This document shows positions 8,056 through 16,207 of a stretch of 37,342 bases of DNA, piece after piece; within the stretch, counting starts at the first letter, position 1, and each line of letters starts with the position of its first letter. Source of the stretch: an uncultured Pelagibacteraceae bacterium (GTDB taxonomy: Bacteria > Pseudomonadota > Alphaproteobacteria > Pelagibacterales > Pelagibacteraceae); contig CACMXS010000013.1 of NCBI GenBank assembly GCA_902617715.1, positions 1-37,342 of the forward strand, written 5' to 3'. The notes beneath the pieces were generated by a model that was not told the origin of the DNA, did no database searches, and saw nothing but the letters and a program-made list of their open reading frames with translations. The translations under genes were made by a program, and so were the position numbers.

Positions 8056-9665
8056 TAATTTCCTAGTATCATATCAGCACCTTTTTCTGCAATCATTATT
8101 GTTGGTGCATTTGTATTTCCTGAAGTAATGTTTGGCATGATTGAAGCATCAATCACTCTTAGGTTTTGAATACCTTTAACTTTAAGTTTTTCATCAACAA
8201 CTGCCATATCATCCTGTCCCATTTTACAAGTACCAACAGGATGAAAAATTGTTTGAGTGTAATCTGAACCTGCTTTAACTAATTCTTCATCATCAGTAAT
8301 ATGAACTCCTGGCCTATATTCTTCTGGCTCATATTGTTTGAATGTTTCAGTTTCTAACATTATTTTTCTAACAATTTTTAATCCCTGAGCTGCAACTTTT
8401 CTGTCATCATCAGTAGATAAATAGTTCATTTTAATTTTGGGATAAATTCTACTATCGTTACTAACTATATTGATTTCACCTCTGCTTGTAGGTCTAATAT
8501 TTGCAACAGTTGGAGTAATTCCTTCAAAGTCATGCATCGGAGTTACGCCTAAAATGTCCGTACTAACAGGCGATACATGGAATTGTAAATTAGGAGTAGC
8601 TCTCGACGGATCGCTTTTAACAAACGCACAAACTTGACTAGCTCCCATAGTTACGGGCCCACTTTGATTAACCAAATATTCAAGTCCCATTAAAAATCTT
8701 CCAAATAAACTTTCAACTTTTCTATTGAGTGATTTTAAATTTTTGACTTTATAAACTGGTCTAAACATTAAATGATCCTGTAAATTTTTACCAACACCAT
8801 TTGACTCATGGATAATTTCTATACCTAAGTTTTTAAGTTTGTTAGCTTCCCCAATTCCAGATACCTGTAAAATATGAGGAGATCCAATTGATCCTGCAGA
8901 TAAAATTACTTCTTTATTGGCATTAACAGTATTAATTTTTTCTCCAATAAAATAATTAACCCCTGTAACTTTCTTACCTTCGAAATTTATTTTTTGAACA
9001 TGAGCTTTAGTTACAATTTTTAAATTAGATCTTTTTTTTACAGGATTTAAATATCCTTTAGCAGCACTACATCTAAGTTTCAATCCTGCTTTATTAAAGC
9101 TAGTGGTGAATTGAAAAAAACCTACGCCAAAGTTATCTCCAGTATTAAAGTCATTTGTTTTAGGTATCCCATATTCTTCAGCTGCATTTTGAAATTCATC
9201 AAGTAATTTTAAGTTAATCTTTTTATTTGCTACAGTAATTGGGCCATTATCATTATGAAATTCATTTTTTCCTAATTCATTATTCTCTGATTTAAGAAAA
9301 TAGGGCAAAACATTTTCCCAATCCCAACCTGTATTACCCAGTTGTCTCCATACATCATAATCTTCTTTTTGTCCTCTAATCCATAAAAGTCCATTAATTG
9401 AAGAGCTTCCACCTAAAGTTTTTCCTCGCGGGTATCTAATCGATCTATTATTCATTGTTTCATCAGGTTCAGTTTTAAAGCACCAATCAACTTTTGGATT
9501 ATGCATAGTTTTAAAATATCCGACTGGAATATGTATCCATGGATAATTATCCTTACCACCAGCTTCAATTAACAAAACTTTATTTGATGGATTTGCAGAA
9601 AGTCTATTTGCAAGAACGCAACCAGCTGATCCTGCTCCAATTATAATGTAATCAAAATTTTCCAT
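8055..9665 (-). CDS. GMC-family FAD oxidoreductase (choline dehydrogenase-like; candidate isethionate dehydrogenase)
   Basis: 536 residues with the complete GMC architecture: FAD-binding IIGAGSAGCVLANRL at residues 8-22, PROSITE-type segment RGKTLGGSSSINGLLWIRG, second signature AGSIGSPHILQVSGIG, and a C-terminal catalytic pair H475 (FHPVGTCKMG) and N519 (GNTNAPTIM), with the 44-residue spacing known for choline oxidase. It oxidises an alcohol, passing electrons to a quinone or other acceptor. Annotation pipelines usually call this betA. Isethionate dehydrogenase (IseJ) belongs to the same family and is encoded next to a transporter and xsc. The gene heads its operon and diverges from a TRAP transporter, with xsc 4 kb away. 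Substrate undetermined; choline or another alcohol remains possible. Confidence 0.87.
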   Translation of the reverse strand: MENFDYIIIGAGSAGCVLANRLSANPSNKVLLIEAGGKDNYPWIHIPVGYFKTMHNPKVDWCFKTEPDETMNNRSIRYPRGKTLGGSSSINGLLWIRGQKEDYDVWRQLGNTGWDWENVLPYFLKSENNELGKNEFHNDNGPITVANKKINLKLLDEFQNAAEEYGIPKTNDFNTGDNFGVGFFQFTTSFNKAGLKLRCSAAKGYLNPVKKRSNLKIVTKAHVQKINFEGKKVTGVNYFIGEKINTVNANKEVILSAGSIGSPHILQVSGIGEANKLKNLGIEIIHESNGVGKNLQDHLMFRPVYKVKNLKSLNRKVESLFGRFLMGLEYLVNQSGPVTMGASQVCAFVKSDPSRATPNLQFHVSPVSTDILGVTPMHDFEGITPTVANIRPTSRGEINIVSNDSRIYPKIKMNYLSTDDDRKVAAQGLKIVRKIMLETETFKQYEPEEYRPGVHITDDEELVKAGSDYTQTIFHPVGTCKMGQDDMAVVDEKLKVKGIQNLRVIDASIMPNITSGNTNAPTIMIAEKGADMILGN

Positions 9666-9767
9666 TAGTAGTTGTATTTTTTTAATTAATATTAATCTAA
9701 GCTTTTACACTCATATTCAACAATTGTCACTTGTGCCAGCTTTGTTTTTCTGATTGTATGATAACGT

Positions 9768-9787
9768 TATAATTAACACAGAGAGGA
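9768..9787 (+). promoter_or_regulatory. -10 box and ribosome binding site of dctP
   Basis: A consensus TATAAT lies at 9768-9773 and GAGAGGA at 9781-9787, seven bases before the dctP ATG. No convincing -35 hexamer precedes it at 16-18 bases, so an activator may be needed. The 128-base gap 9666-9793 must also hold the promoter of the divergent GMC operon, for which I see no clear boxes. Confidence 0.4.
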
Positions 9788-9793
9788 TTAATA

Positions 9794-10888
9794 ATGAAAA
9801 AAATCATTTCAATGTTGTTTGCGTTTGTAATGGTACTTGGATTTACATCTAGTGCTAATGCAGCAAAAACACTTAAATGTCAGACAGTTCTTAACACTAA
9901 AGCTGATGAAGTTAAAATGTTAAAAGATTTTACTGACACAGTAACAACTTTAACAGGTGGATCTCTTAAATTTGAAATTCTACCAGCTGGAGCTGTTGTT
10001 GGTGTTAAAGAAACTTTAGACGCTGTTGACAAAGGTCTGATTGATTGTGGTTTCGCATGGACTCACTATTGGTCAGGAGATCACCCTGCAGCTATGTTAT
10101 TTGGTTCGCCAGTAGCTGGTGGTGGTGTAGGTATTGATAATATTGCTTTCTTATCATGGTTTCAATACGGTGGTGGTAAAGAATTATACGACCAACTTTG
10201 GAAAGAAATGGGAAGAGATATTAAAGGATTTATGATTCAACCAGTTGGACCAGAGGCTTTAGGATGGTTTCCAAAACCAATTAAAGATATGGCTGACTTT
10301 AGAAAATATAAATTCAGAACACCTCCAGGAATTCCTGGACAAACTTATAAAGACATCGGTATAGCATCTGTTGCAATGGGTGGTGGAGATATTCTACCAG
10401 CTCTTGAAGCAGGAACTATTGATGCTGCTGAATGGTGTTGTCCAAAACCAGATTTAACATTTGGTTTCCAAAAAGTATTAAAGCACTATTATCTACAAGG
10501 TTTACACCAAGTAGTGGTAAATGCTGACTTTTATATTACTGGAAAAACTTATAATGCTATGAGTGATCATGAGAAAAAGTCTCTTGAGGTTGCTGCTAAT
10601 GCTTCATTAGCTAAATCTTTAAGTTACAGAATCTATGAGAACGGAAAAGCTTTACAAGAGCTTACTACTAAACATGGAGTAATTTTAGAGGATACACCTT
10701 CAGATTATTTCACAGAATATATGGCTGCAGCAAAAGCTTCTTTAAATAAGAATGCTAAAGAAAATAAATTCTTTAACGAAGTTTATAATTCGATGAAAGA
10801 ATTTGCTGATATAGCTGTTCCATTCTGGAGTGGTGCTCAAATGTCTAATGCGAAGCTAGGAATGGCTCACGCAGCAACATTAAAGTAA
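9794..10888 (+). CDS. dctP: TRAP transporter substrate-binding protein DctP
   Basis: 364 residues. A signal peptide (hydrophobic 6-18, cleavage expected after ANA at 23) sends it to the periplasm, where it hands the ligand to the DctQ-DctM permease. R175 in KFRTPPGIPG is the position where TRAP binding proteins clamp the acid group of the ligand, followed by GGGDILPALEAGTIDAAEW. This pattern is that of the large DctP branch binding 2-oxo acids, sugar acids and sulfonates. C215-C216 in EWCCPKPD replace small residues usual at this ligand-facing position. It has the best ribosome binding site in the region and is followed by a strong palindrome, both fitting high expression. A sulfonate ligand (isethionate, taurine or DHPS) is inferred only from the neighbours. 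Confidence 0.93.
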   Translation: MKKIISMLFAFVMVLGFTSSANAAKTLKCQTVLNTKADEVKMLKDFTDTVTTLTGGSLKFEILPAGAVVGVKETLDAVDKGLIDCGFAWTHYWSGDHPAAMLFGSPVAGGGVGIDNIAFLSWFQYGGGKELYDQLWKEMGRDIKGFMIQPVGPEALGWFPKPIKDMADFRKYKFRTPPGIPGQTYKDIGIASVAMGGGDILPALEAGTIDAAEWCCPKPDLTFGFQKVLKHYYLQGLHQVVVNADFYITGKTYNAMSDHEKKSLEVAANASLAKSLSYRIYENGKALQELTTKHGVILEDTPSDYFTEYMAAAKASLNKNAKENKFFNEVYNSMKEFADIAVPFWSGAQMSNAKLGMAHAATLK

Positions 10889-10910
10889 TCAGTAATTAAT
10901 TTTGATTTAT

Positions 10911-10945
10911 TTAGAGCGGACTTTAAAGTCCGCTCTAATTTTTTT
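10911..10945 (+). terminator. Perfect 28-base palindrome with U-run between dctP and dctQ
   Basis: Positions 10911-10938 are a perfect self-complementary sequence centred on CTTTAAAG, with GAGCGG and CCGCTC in the outer stem, followed by seven T at 10939-10945. It is an intrinsic terminator or a 3'-end stabilising hairpin. It lies 22 bases after the dctP stop and 12 bases before dctQ, so it should yield much more binding protein than permease, with part of the transcription reading through. Confidence 0.88.
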
Positions 10946-10957
10946 AACTAAAATTTT

Positions 10958-11572
10958 ATGGCAGACGAACCAAGTAAACTTGATATATCAGATGAAATGA
11001 TTGCCGAAAGGCGAGGTGGTTCGGGGAAAATGCCTGATGATATGCCATTATGGATGGCAAAATCTATTACTGGAATTGATAAATTTAGCAAGTGGATTGG
11101 TAATATTGTTTGTTGGATATTGATGCCACTAATCTTTGCAATGACATATGAAGTTCTTGCAAGAAAATTATTTTTAGCTCCAACAATTTGGGCTTATGAC
11201 ATAAGTCGTTTTTTATATGGAGCACTTTTTATGTTAGGTGCTGCTTATGCTCTCTCAAGAGGAGTTCATATAAGAGCAGATTTTTTATATAGAAATTTTA
11301 AAACTAAGAACCAAGGTTTGATAGATTTTTGGTTATATTTATTATTTTATTTTCCAGGTCTTATTGTTTTTCTTTATATGACAATAGGATTTGTTGGAGA
11401 GTCAATTCAAAGAGGAGAGAGAGGCATGGATACCACATGGATGCCTTATATGTGGCCGATTAAAACTTGCTTACTTATTGGTATAATATTTTTACTTATT
11501 CAAGGTATCTCTGAATTATTCAAAAGTTATTGGGCAGCTAAAAAGGGTGAGTGGCCTGGAGAAACTAAATGA
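10958..11572 (+). CDS. dctQ: TRAP transporter small membrane subunit DctQ
   Basis: 204 residues. A polar N-terminal stretch of about 45 residues precedes four hydrophobic spans, the layout of DctQ, with conserved features LARKLF, IWAYDISRFLYGALFMLGAAYALSRG split over the second span, and VHIRADFLY. It scaffolds the large subunit DctM in the inner membrane. Its stop overlaps the dctM start by four bases (ATGA), so the two are coupled. The N-terminal extension (about residues 1-40, rich in charged residues) is longer than in many DctQ proteins. The gene follows the dctP terminator-like palindrome, so its expression depends on read-through or an internal promoter. Confidence 0.92.
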   Translation: MADEPSKLDISDEMIAERRGGSGKMPDDMPLWMAKSITGIDKFSKWIGNIVCWILMPLIFAMTYEVLARKLFLAPTIWAYDISRFLYGALFMLGAAYALSRGVHIRADFLYRNFKTKNQGLIDFWLYLLFYFPGLIVFLYMTIGFVGESIQRGERGMDTTWMPYMWPIKTCLLIGIIFLLIQGISELFKSYWAAKKGEWPGETK

Positions 11573-12903
11573 TAGCTGAGTTTATAGATCCAGCAATTTT
11601 AGGTTTTATTCTTGTCGGTGTAATGCTTTTTGCGATCTTCGTAGGTTTCCCAATATCATTCACATTAATATTTCTAGGTTTCGTATTTGGTTATTTAGGA
11701 TTTGGAAAATTAGTTTTCTATTTAATGACACTCCAATTTTCTATGGTTATGACGGAACAGACACTTGCCGCCGTACCACTCTTTGTCTTTATGGGAATTA
11801 TGATGGAACAAGCTGGACTTATGGAAAGATTATTTTCTGCTTTCCAAATGATGTTAGCAAAAGTAAAAGGTTCACTTTATTATGCAGTTTTATTTGTTTC
11901 TGTAATATTTGCAGCTGCAACAGGAATTGTTGGAGCTTCCGTTACAATTCTTGGAATCATGGCTGCAAAATCTATGAATAGATCTGGTTATGATGTAAGG
12001 CTTGCAGCAGGAACTATTACTGCTGGTGGAACTTTAGGAATATTAATTCCACCTAGTATTATGTTGGTTGTGATGGGACCTATAATGGAAATCCCCGTAA
12101 TTGACTTATTTGCTGCAGCTATTTTGCCTGGAATTCTTCTTGCAAGTTTATACGCAGGCTACACTACAATTAGATGTATGATAAATCCTAAACTAGGACC
12201 AGTGATTCCTGAAGATATGAGGGCAGCCAGCATGAAAGATGTTTGGATAGAATTTTTCTTAGGTTTGGTTCCTCCAGCAGCTTTAGTGTTTGCGGCATTA
12301 GGAAGTATCTTATTTGGCTTTGCTACTCCTACAGAAGCTGCAGGCTGTGGAGCAATGGGTGCTTTGCTTCTTTCATTGGCATATAAAAAATTAACTTTTT
12401 CAAAATTACAAGAGGCCCTGGTTAAAACACTAGAAATAACAGCTTTGATAATGGTTTTAGTTGCGGCCTCAAATTTTTTTGGTGCTGTTTTTGCTAGATT
12501 AGGAACTCCAACTTTATTAACCGAATTTTTATTAAGTCTAGAAATGAATAAATATCTAATTTTAGCTATGATAATGGTAATGATATTTTTATTAGGTTGG
12601 CCTTTAGAGTGGGTTCCTATAGTAATGATTATTGTACCAATAATTTTACCATTAGTAGAGGCACTAGGCTTTAACTTGACTTGGTTTGCAATATTAGTTG
12701 CTGTCAATTTACAAACCGCCTGGCTCTCACCCCCTGTTGCACTTTCAGCATATTTTTTAAAGGGTGTTGTTCCAGAATGGGATCTTAAAGATATCTATTA
12801 TGGAATGATGCAGTTCATGGTTCTTCAGGTATTTGGATTAATTCTAATAATAATTTTTCCAAAAATCGCTCTTTGGTTGCCAACTCTCTTATATGGACAG
12901 TAG
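11569..12903 (+). CDS. dctM: TRAP transporter large permease subunit DctM
   Basis: 444 residues with about twelve hydrophobic segments and the two inverted half-repeats of DctM. The conserved pieces are VPLFVFMGIMMEQAG, GIVGASVTILGIMAAKSMNRSGYD, GGTLGILIPPSIMLVVMG, TPTEAAGCGAMGALLL and LGWPLEWVPIVMIIVPIILP. It carries the substrate through the inner membrane with sodium, receiving it from DctP. It starts inside the last codons of dctQ. The next gene, an NCS1 permease, begins 25 bases later, so the transcript probably continues. Length and motifs are normal, with no sign of damage. Confidence 0.94.
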   Translation: MIAEFIDPAILGFILVGVMLFAIFVGFPISFTLIFLGFVFGYLGFGKLVFYLMTLQFSMVMTEQTLAAVPLFVFMGIMMEQAGLMERLFSAFQMMLAKVKGSLYYAVLFVSVIFAAATGIVGASVTILGIMAAKSMNRSGYDVRLAAGTITAGGTLGILIPPSIMLVVMGPIMEIPVIDLFAAAILPGILLASLYAGYTTIRCMINPKLGPVIPEDMRAASMKDVWIEFFLGLVPPAALVFAALGSILFGFATPTEAAGCGAMGALLLSLAYKKLTFSKLQEALVKTLEITALIMVLVAASNFFGAVFARLGTPTLLTEFLLSLEMNKYLILAMIMVMIFLLGWPLEWVPIVMIIVPIILPLVEALGFNLTWFAILVAVNLQTAWLSPPVALSAYFLKGVVPEWDLKDIYYGMMQFMVLQVFGLILIIIFPKIALWLPTLLYGQ

Positions 12904-12928
12904 AATATTTTAGTTTATTATTGCTGAA

Positions 12929-14377
12929 GTGAGTCAACAAAAATCAAAAAAAACATTAGTAAATTGGGATTTGGTAACTGTTAATCCGAGTAATAAAGTT
13001 TGGAATTGGACAGATTTATTTTATTTCTGGGGGGTCAATATTCAGAGTGTTATTGGTTTCTCTTTAATTACATCTCTTTATGTAATTTATGGTTTAAATA
13101 CATTTGTAGTGTTGTTTGGTTCGATCCTAGCTTCAATTTTGGTTTATTTTTTTTCAAATTTAATTGGCAAGCCATCTCAAAAGTTTGGTCTTCCTTTTGT
13201 AGTTTTATTGAGATCTTCATTGGGTTTTAGGGGAGCCCAATACTTTGGATTTTTAAGATCAATCGTTGGAATGTTTATGTTTGGTATTCAAACATATTTT
13301 TTGTCAAAAGCTTTAGGTTTTCTTTTTAGAATTGCATTTTTTTCATATGATAATAATTTTTTAGGACAAGAAATATTTCTGATTTTCTTATTTGGATTAG
13401 ATATTATTGATTGGGCGTCAATATCAATTGCGATGATTTTACAAATATTTTTATTTAGTATTGGAATGAATTTTAATAAAAAACTAATAAAATTTTCTGC
13501 AATAAGTGTTTATTTGGGAATGATTATTTTTTTTTTCGTAGTTTTACTTAGCGATGTTAAACTTTCAACTAATGCTTTTCTAAATGCTTTAAATTTATCA
13601 AATTTTATTGATAAAAATAACTTTATTCCTTTAATCACAGTAACCGGTACAATTTTTGCTTATTTTTCAATTGTAATTTTAAGTTTTGGAGATTTTTCAA
13701 GATACGTTAAGGATGAAAAGGAATTAAAAAAGGGAAATTTTAGTTTAATCTTAAATTTAATTTTATTTTCATTTTTTGCTTTGTTTATTGTTATTGGTGC
13801 AGATGTTTTTTTAAAAGAAAACTCAGAAAAAATATTCACAAACCCTACCGATATTATTGGAAAATTGAACAATTTACTTGTAACAGTGTTAGTCCTAATT
13901 TTTATATTAATAGCTTCAATATCAACTAATCTGATTGCTAACTTTATACCTTCGCAATACTCACTAATTAATTTGAGTCCTAGTTCTTTATCCTTTAAAA
14001 GTTCGAGCTTTATAATTGCTATTGTTGGTTTTTTAATTGGTGTTTTTTGGTTAACTTTTTTAAGTCAAATTGGAATTTTAGCTTTTGTTGATACTGCGGC
14101 AGCTTTTTTTGGACCGTTATTTGGAATAATGATCTCAGATTATTATTTGATTAAAAAGGGAAATTTAATAAATAAAGACATATATTCACTTGAGAAAAGT
14201 GGATCTTACTATTTTTCATCTGGATGGCACATCAAGGGAATTTATTCTTTATTTTTAGGGTTTGTTTTTTCTGCCTCTACAATATGGAATTCAGATTTAA
14301 TGTTTCTTCAATCATATGCTTGGATAATTGGTGCATTTGTCTCTTCAATTACCTATTATCTATTAGCAAAGGAATAA
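12929..14377 (+). CDS. NCS1-family permease (nucleobase, hydantoin or related cation symporter)
   Basis: 482 residues and about twelve transmembrane spans. NCS1 signatures: NPSNKVWNWTDLFYFWGVN at the N-terminus, PFVVLLRSSLGFRGAQY, GDFSRYVKD in the sixth-to-seventh span region, and DYYLIKKGN near the end. The frame opens with GTG at 12929, preceded by no clear ribosome binding site. The family imports cytosine, purines, allantoin, hydantoins or thiamine with Na+ or H+. It lies 25 bases after dctM and 4 bases before an SDR gene, forming one apparent operon. Its presence with a TRAP system suggests a second, nitrogen-containing substrate feeding the same local pathway, but the substrate cannot be told. 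Confidence 0.87.
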   Translation: MSQQKSKKTLVNWDLVTVNPSNKVWNWTDLFYFWGVNIQSVIGFSLITSLYVIYGLNTFVVLFGSILASILVYFFSNLIGKPSQKFGLPFVVLLRSSLGFRGAQYFGFLRSIVGMFMFGIQTYFLSKALGFLFRIAFFSYDNNFLGQEIFLIFLFGLDIIDWASISIAMILQIFLFSIGMNFNKKLIKFSAISVYLGMIIFFFVVLLSDVKLSTNAFLNALNLSNFIDKNNFIPLITVTGTIFAYFSIVILSFGDFSRYVKDEKELKKGNFSLILNLILFSFFALFIVIGADVFLKENSEKIFTNPTDIIGKLNNLLVTVLVLIFILIASISTNLIANFIPSQYSLINLSPSSLSFKSSSFIIAIVGFLIGVFWLTFLSQIGILAFVDTAAAFFGPLFGIMISDYYLIKKGNLINKDIYSLEKSGSYYFSSGWHIKGIYSLFLGFVFSASTIWNSDLMFLQSYAWIIGAFVSSITYYLLAKE

Positions 14378-14381
14378 TTAA

Positions 14382-15134
14382 ATGGATAAAATTTCATTCA
14401 ATTTTAAAAATAGGACTGCCGTAATCACAGGTGGTGCTCAAGGTTTTGGTCTTGATATTGCTAAAAGGTTTTTGCATTCTGGAGCTAAAGTAATAATTTG
14501 GGATATTGATCCAAAGATGATTGAGAAATCTTTGAAGGATTTGAATAATTCAAATCTTAGCTCAAACATAGTAGATGTGTCTAATTATCAAGAGGTTGAA
14601 AGCACTGTAAATGAAATTACACAAAGCTCCAATATTGATATTTTGATTAATAATGCTGGTATAACTGGTCCTACAGCTACTCTTTGGGAATATGATATTG
14701 AGATGTGGAAAAAAGTTGTGGATATAAATTTAATGGGAACTTTTAATTGCTGTAGGGCAATAGTTCCTAATATGATCAAAAATAACTATGGAAGAATAGT
14801 AAATGTAGCTTCAGTGGCTGGAAAAGATGGAAACGCGAACGCTAGTGCATATAGCGTTGGAAAAGCGGGAGCTATAGGACTTACAAAATCACTAGGTAAG
14901 GAGCTAGCCGATAAAAATATAGCTGTAAACGCTGTCACTCCTGCAGGTGCTAAAACACGAATTTTAGATCAAATGACCAAAGAACATGTGCAAAGAATGC
15001 TGTCAAAAGTCCCAAGAGGTAGGTTTCTTGAAGTAGAAGAATTTACATCATTAGTTTGTTGGCTTTCATCTGAAGAAAATACTTTTTCTACTGCGGCAGT
15101 TTTTGATATAAGCGGTGGTCGTTCTACCTATTAA
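14382..15134 (+). CDS. Short-chain dehydrogenase/reductase
   Basis: 250 residues, a complete classical SDR. The cofactor motif TGGAQGFG is at residues 16-23, NNAG follows, and the catalytic set is S144 (NVASVAG), Y157 and K161 (AYSVGKAG). D43 in WDIDP at the end of the second strand favours NAD over NADP. The protein ends in FDISGGRSTY, a tail seen in a sugar-alcohol and acyl-reductase branch annotated FabG-like. It sits four bases after the NCS1 permease and ends the TRAP operon. It probably oxidises or reduces an intermediate of the imported compound. FabG function in fatty acid synthesis is unlikely from its context. Compare the broken SDR at 6750-7462, which is not a recent copy. Confidence 0.87.
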   Translation: MDKISFNFKNRTAVITGGAQGFGLDIAKRFLHSGAKVIIWDIDPKMIEKSLKDLNNSNLSSNIVDVSNYQEVESTVNEITQSSNIDILINNAGITGPTATLWEYDIEMWKKVVDINLMGTFNCCRAIVPNMIKNNYGRIVNVASVAGKDGNANASAYSVGKAGAIGLTKSLGKELADKNIAVNAVTPAGAKTRILDQMTKEHVQRMLSKVPRGRFLEVEEFTSLVCWLSSEENTFSTAAVFDISGGRSTY

Positions 15135-15268
15135 CCTTGGGTTTTTTGCTCTAATATCTTTGTTTGATTTATTTTTGCTCTCCCTAATTTCACGTCTTTA
15201 GACATAACAGGTGCAAAAATCATGATTGACCAGTAAATTAATAAGATAAAAATAGAAATTGTCTTCAT
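15131..15268 (-). CDS. 45-residue putative membrane or secreted small protein
   Basis: An ORF of 45 codons opposite and overlapping the last four bases of the SDR. Residues 3-20 are hydrophobic (start MKTISIFILLIYW), then a basic, glutamine-containing tail with KDVKLGRAK. It could be a single-span membrane peptide or a short secreted peptide with a signal sequence. There is no clear ribosome binding site, and no family is recognised. It is one of several such ORFs that fill otherwise empty gaps here; position and composition are the only support. Confidence 0.45.
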   Translation of the reverse strand: MKTISIFILLIYWSIMIFAPVMSKDVKLGRAKINQTKILEQKTQG

Positions 15269-15358
15269 AATTATTATTTAGATACAAAAATTGATTTTTG
15301 GATGTTTAAATTTTGTCAAAATAATGTATTAACAATTTTTTTTTAAAAAATTTATAAA

Positions 15359-16009
15359 ATGAAAACTATTTTAAAGATTCTAGTAGGTACCCTAATCATT
15401 GTTGGCTCTAGCAATGCAAATGAGATCAAAGTTTTTAATTTTACTGAAAAAGAGCTTTCTCAGCTAGATGTTAGAAAAGTGAGAGGAGCAGACAATAATA
15501 CTATTTATTCGGTAGGATCAAACAAAAACGGTAATTTTTTAAAAGCTGTAGCTGATAATGCTGCCTCTGGATTGGGTAAGGAAATAAAAATTGATTTAAA
15601 CAAGACTCCTTACATCAATATTACATGGAAAATAGAGAGAGATTTACCTGGAATCAAGGAAAATACAAAAAAAGGACATGATTTTGCTGCCAGAGTATTT
15701 GCTGTCAAAAAAACAGGTGCAACACCACTTTCAAACAGGGCAATTAATTATGTATTTTCAAGTAATAATGAAATTGGCTTTAATTCTCCAAGTCCTTACA
15801 CAAAAAAATCAATAGATAATGTTTTAGCTAGTACTAAGAAAAATATTAACGAATGGGTTACAGTTAAAGCTAACGTAAAAGAAGATTTTAAAAAGTTTCA
15901 TGGTCTAGATGTAAGTGAATTAGACGGATTAGCTATAATGTCTGATACAGATAATTCAAAAATGAAAGCAATAGCTTATTATCAGAATATATATTTTTCA
16001 GAGAATTAA
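15359..16009 (+). CDS. DUF3047 family exported protein
   Basis: 216 residues with an N-terminal signal peptide (hydrophobic 5-16, likely cleavage after SNA at 20). The remainder matches the DUF3047 pattern: a beta-strand segment INITWKIERDLP, AARVFAVKK, NYVFSSNNEIGFNSPSPYTK, then EWVTVKANVKEDFKKFHG and AIMSDTDNSKMKAIAYYQNIYF. The function of DUF3047 is unknown; a carbohydrate-binding-like beta sandwich is likely from the strand pattern, which is my inference. It is transcribed alone, after an AT-rich 90-base upstream region. The next gene on the same strand is about 200 bases on, with a small reverse ORF between. Confidence 0.75.
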   Translation: MKTILKILVGTLIIVGSSNANEIKVFNFTEKELSQLDVRKVRGADNNTIYSVGSNKNGNFLKAVADNAASGLGKEIKIDLNKTPYINITWKIERDLPGIKENTKKGHDFAARVFAVKKTGATPLSNRAINYVFSSNNEIGFNSPSPYTKKSIDNVLASTKKNINEWVTVKANVKEDFKKFHGLDVSELDGLAIMSDTDNSKMKAIAYYQNIYFSEN

Positions 16010-16150
16010 TTATAATTTCAAGTATTTTTTCAAAAAAAAGTTAAATAAAGCTAAAATAACTGCAACTAAGACGTCTTCAAGTGGACTAGCTCCGGGATAA
16101 CCAAAGTTCCAAGCAATTACTAATACCAACCAAATTACAAAAACATTCAT
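16010..16150 (-). CDS. 46-residue two-span membrane protein
   Basis: An ORF of 46 codons that directly abuts the DUF3047 stop in convergent orientation. Hydrophobic residues 2-14 are followed by a turn, WNFGYPGASPLEDV, a second hydrophobic stretch (27-39) and a basic end KKYLKL. The predicted hairpin resembles small hypothetical proteins with a W-N-F/Y-P-x-A-S-P-x-E-D core that I recall from marine alphaproteobacteria, without known function. Its structured Pro-Gly-Ser-Pro turn and acidic pair are unlikely in chance sequence. Confidence 0.6.
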   Translation of the reverse strand: MNVFVIWLVLVIAWNFGYPGASPLEDVLVAVILALFNFFLKKYLKL

Positions 16151-16207
16151 TTCAAAATTTATACCTTACAATCTACAAATTAAATTATTATTTGATATAA
16201 TTCTTTT

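Noticed and set aside
12159..12707. A 182-codon minus-strand open frame
   Set aside because: It lies wholly inside dctM, whose motifs run through the whole region; composition is that of an antisense frame of a membrane protein.
6750..15134. The broken SDR (6750-7462) as a recent duplicate of the intact SDR (14382-15134)
   Set aside because: Their sequences differ throughout and only family motifs are shared.
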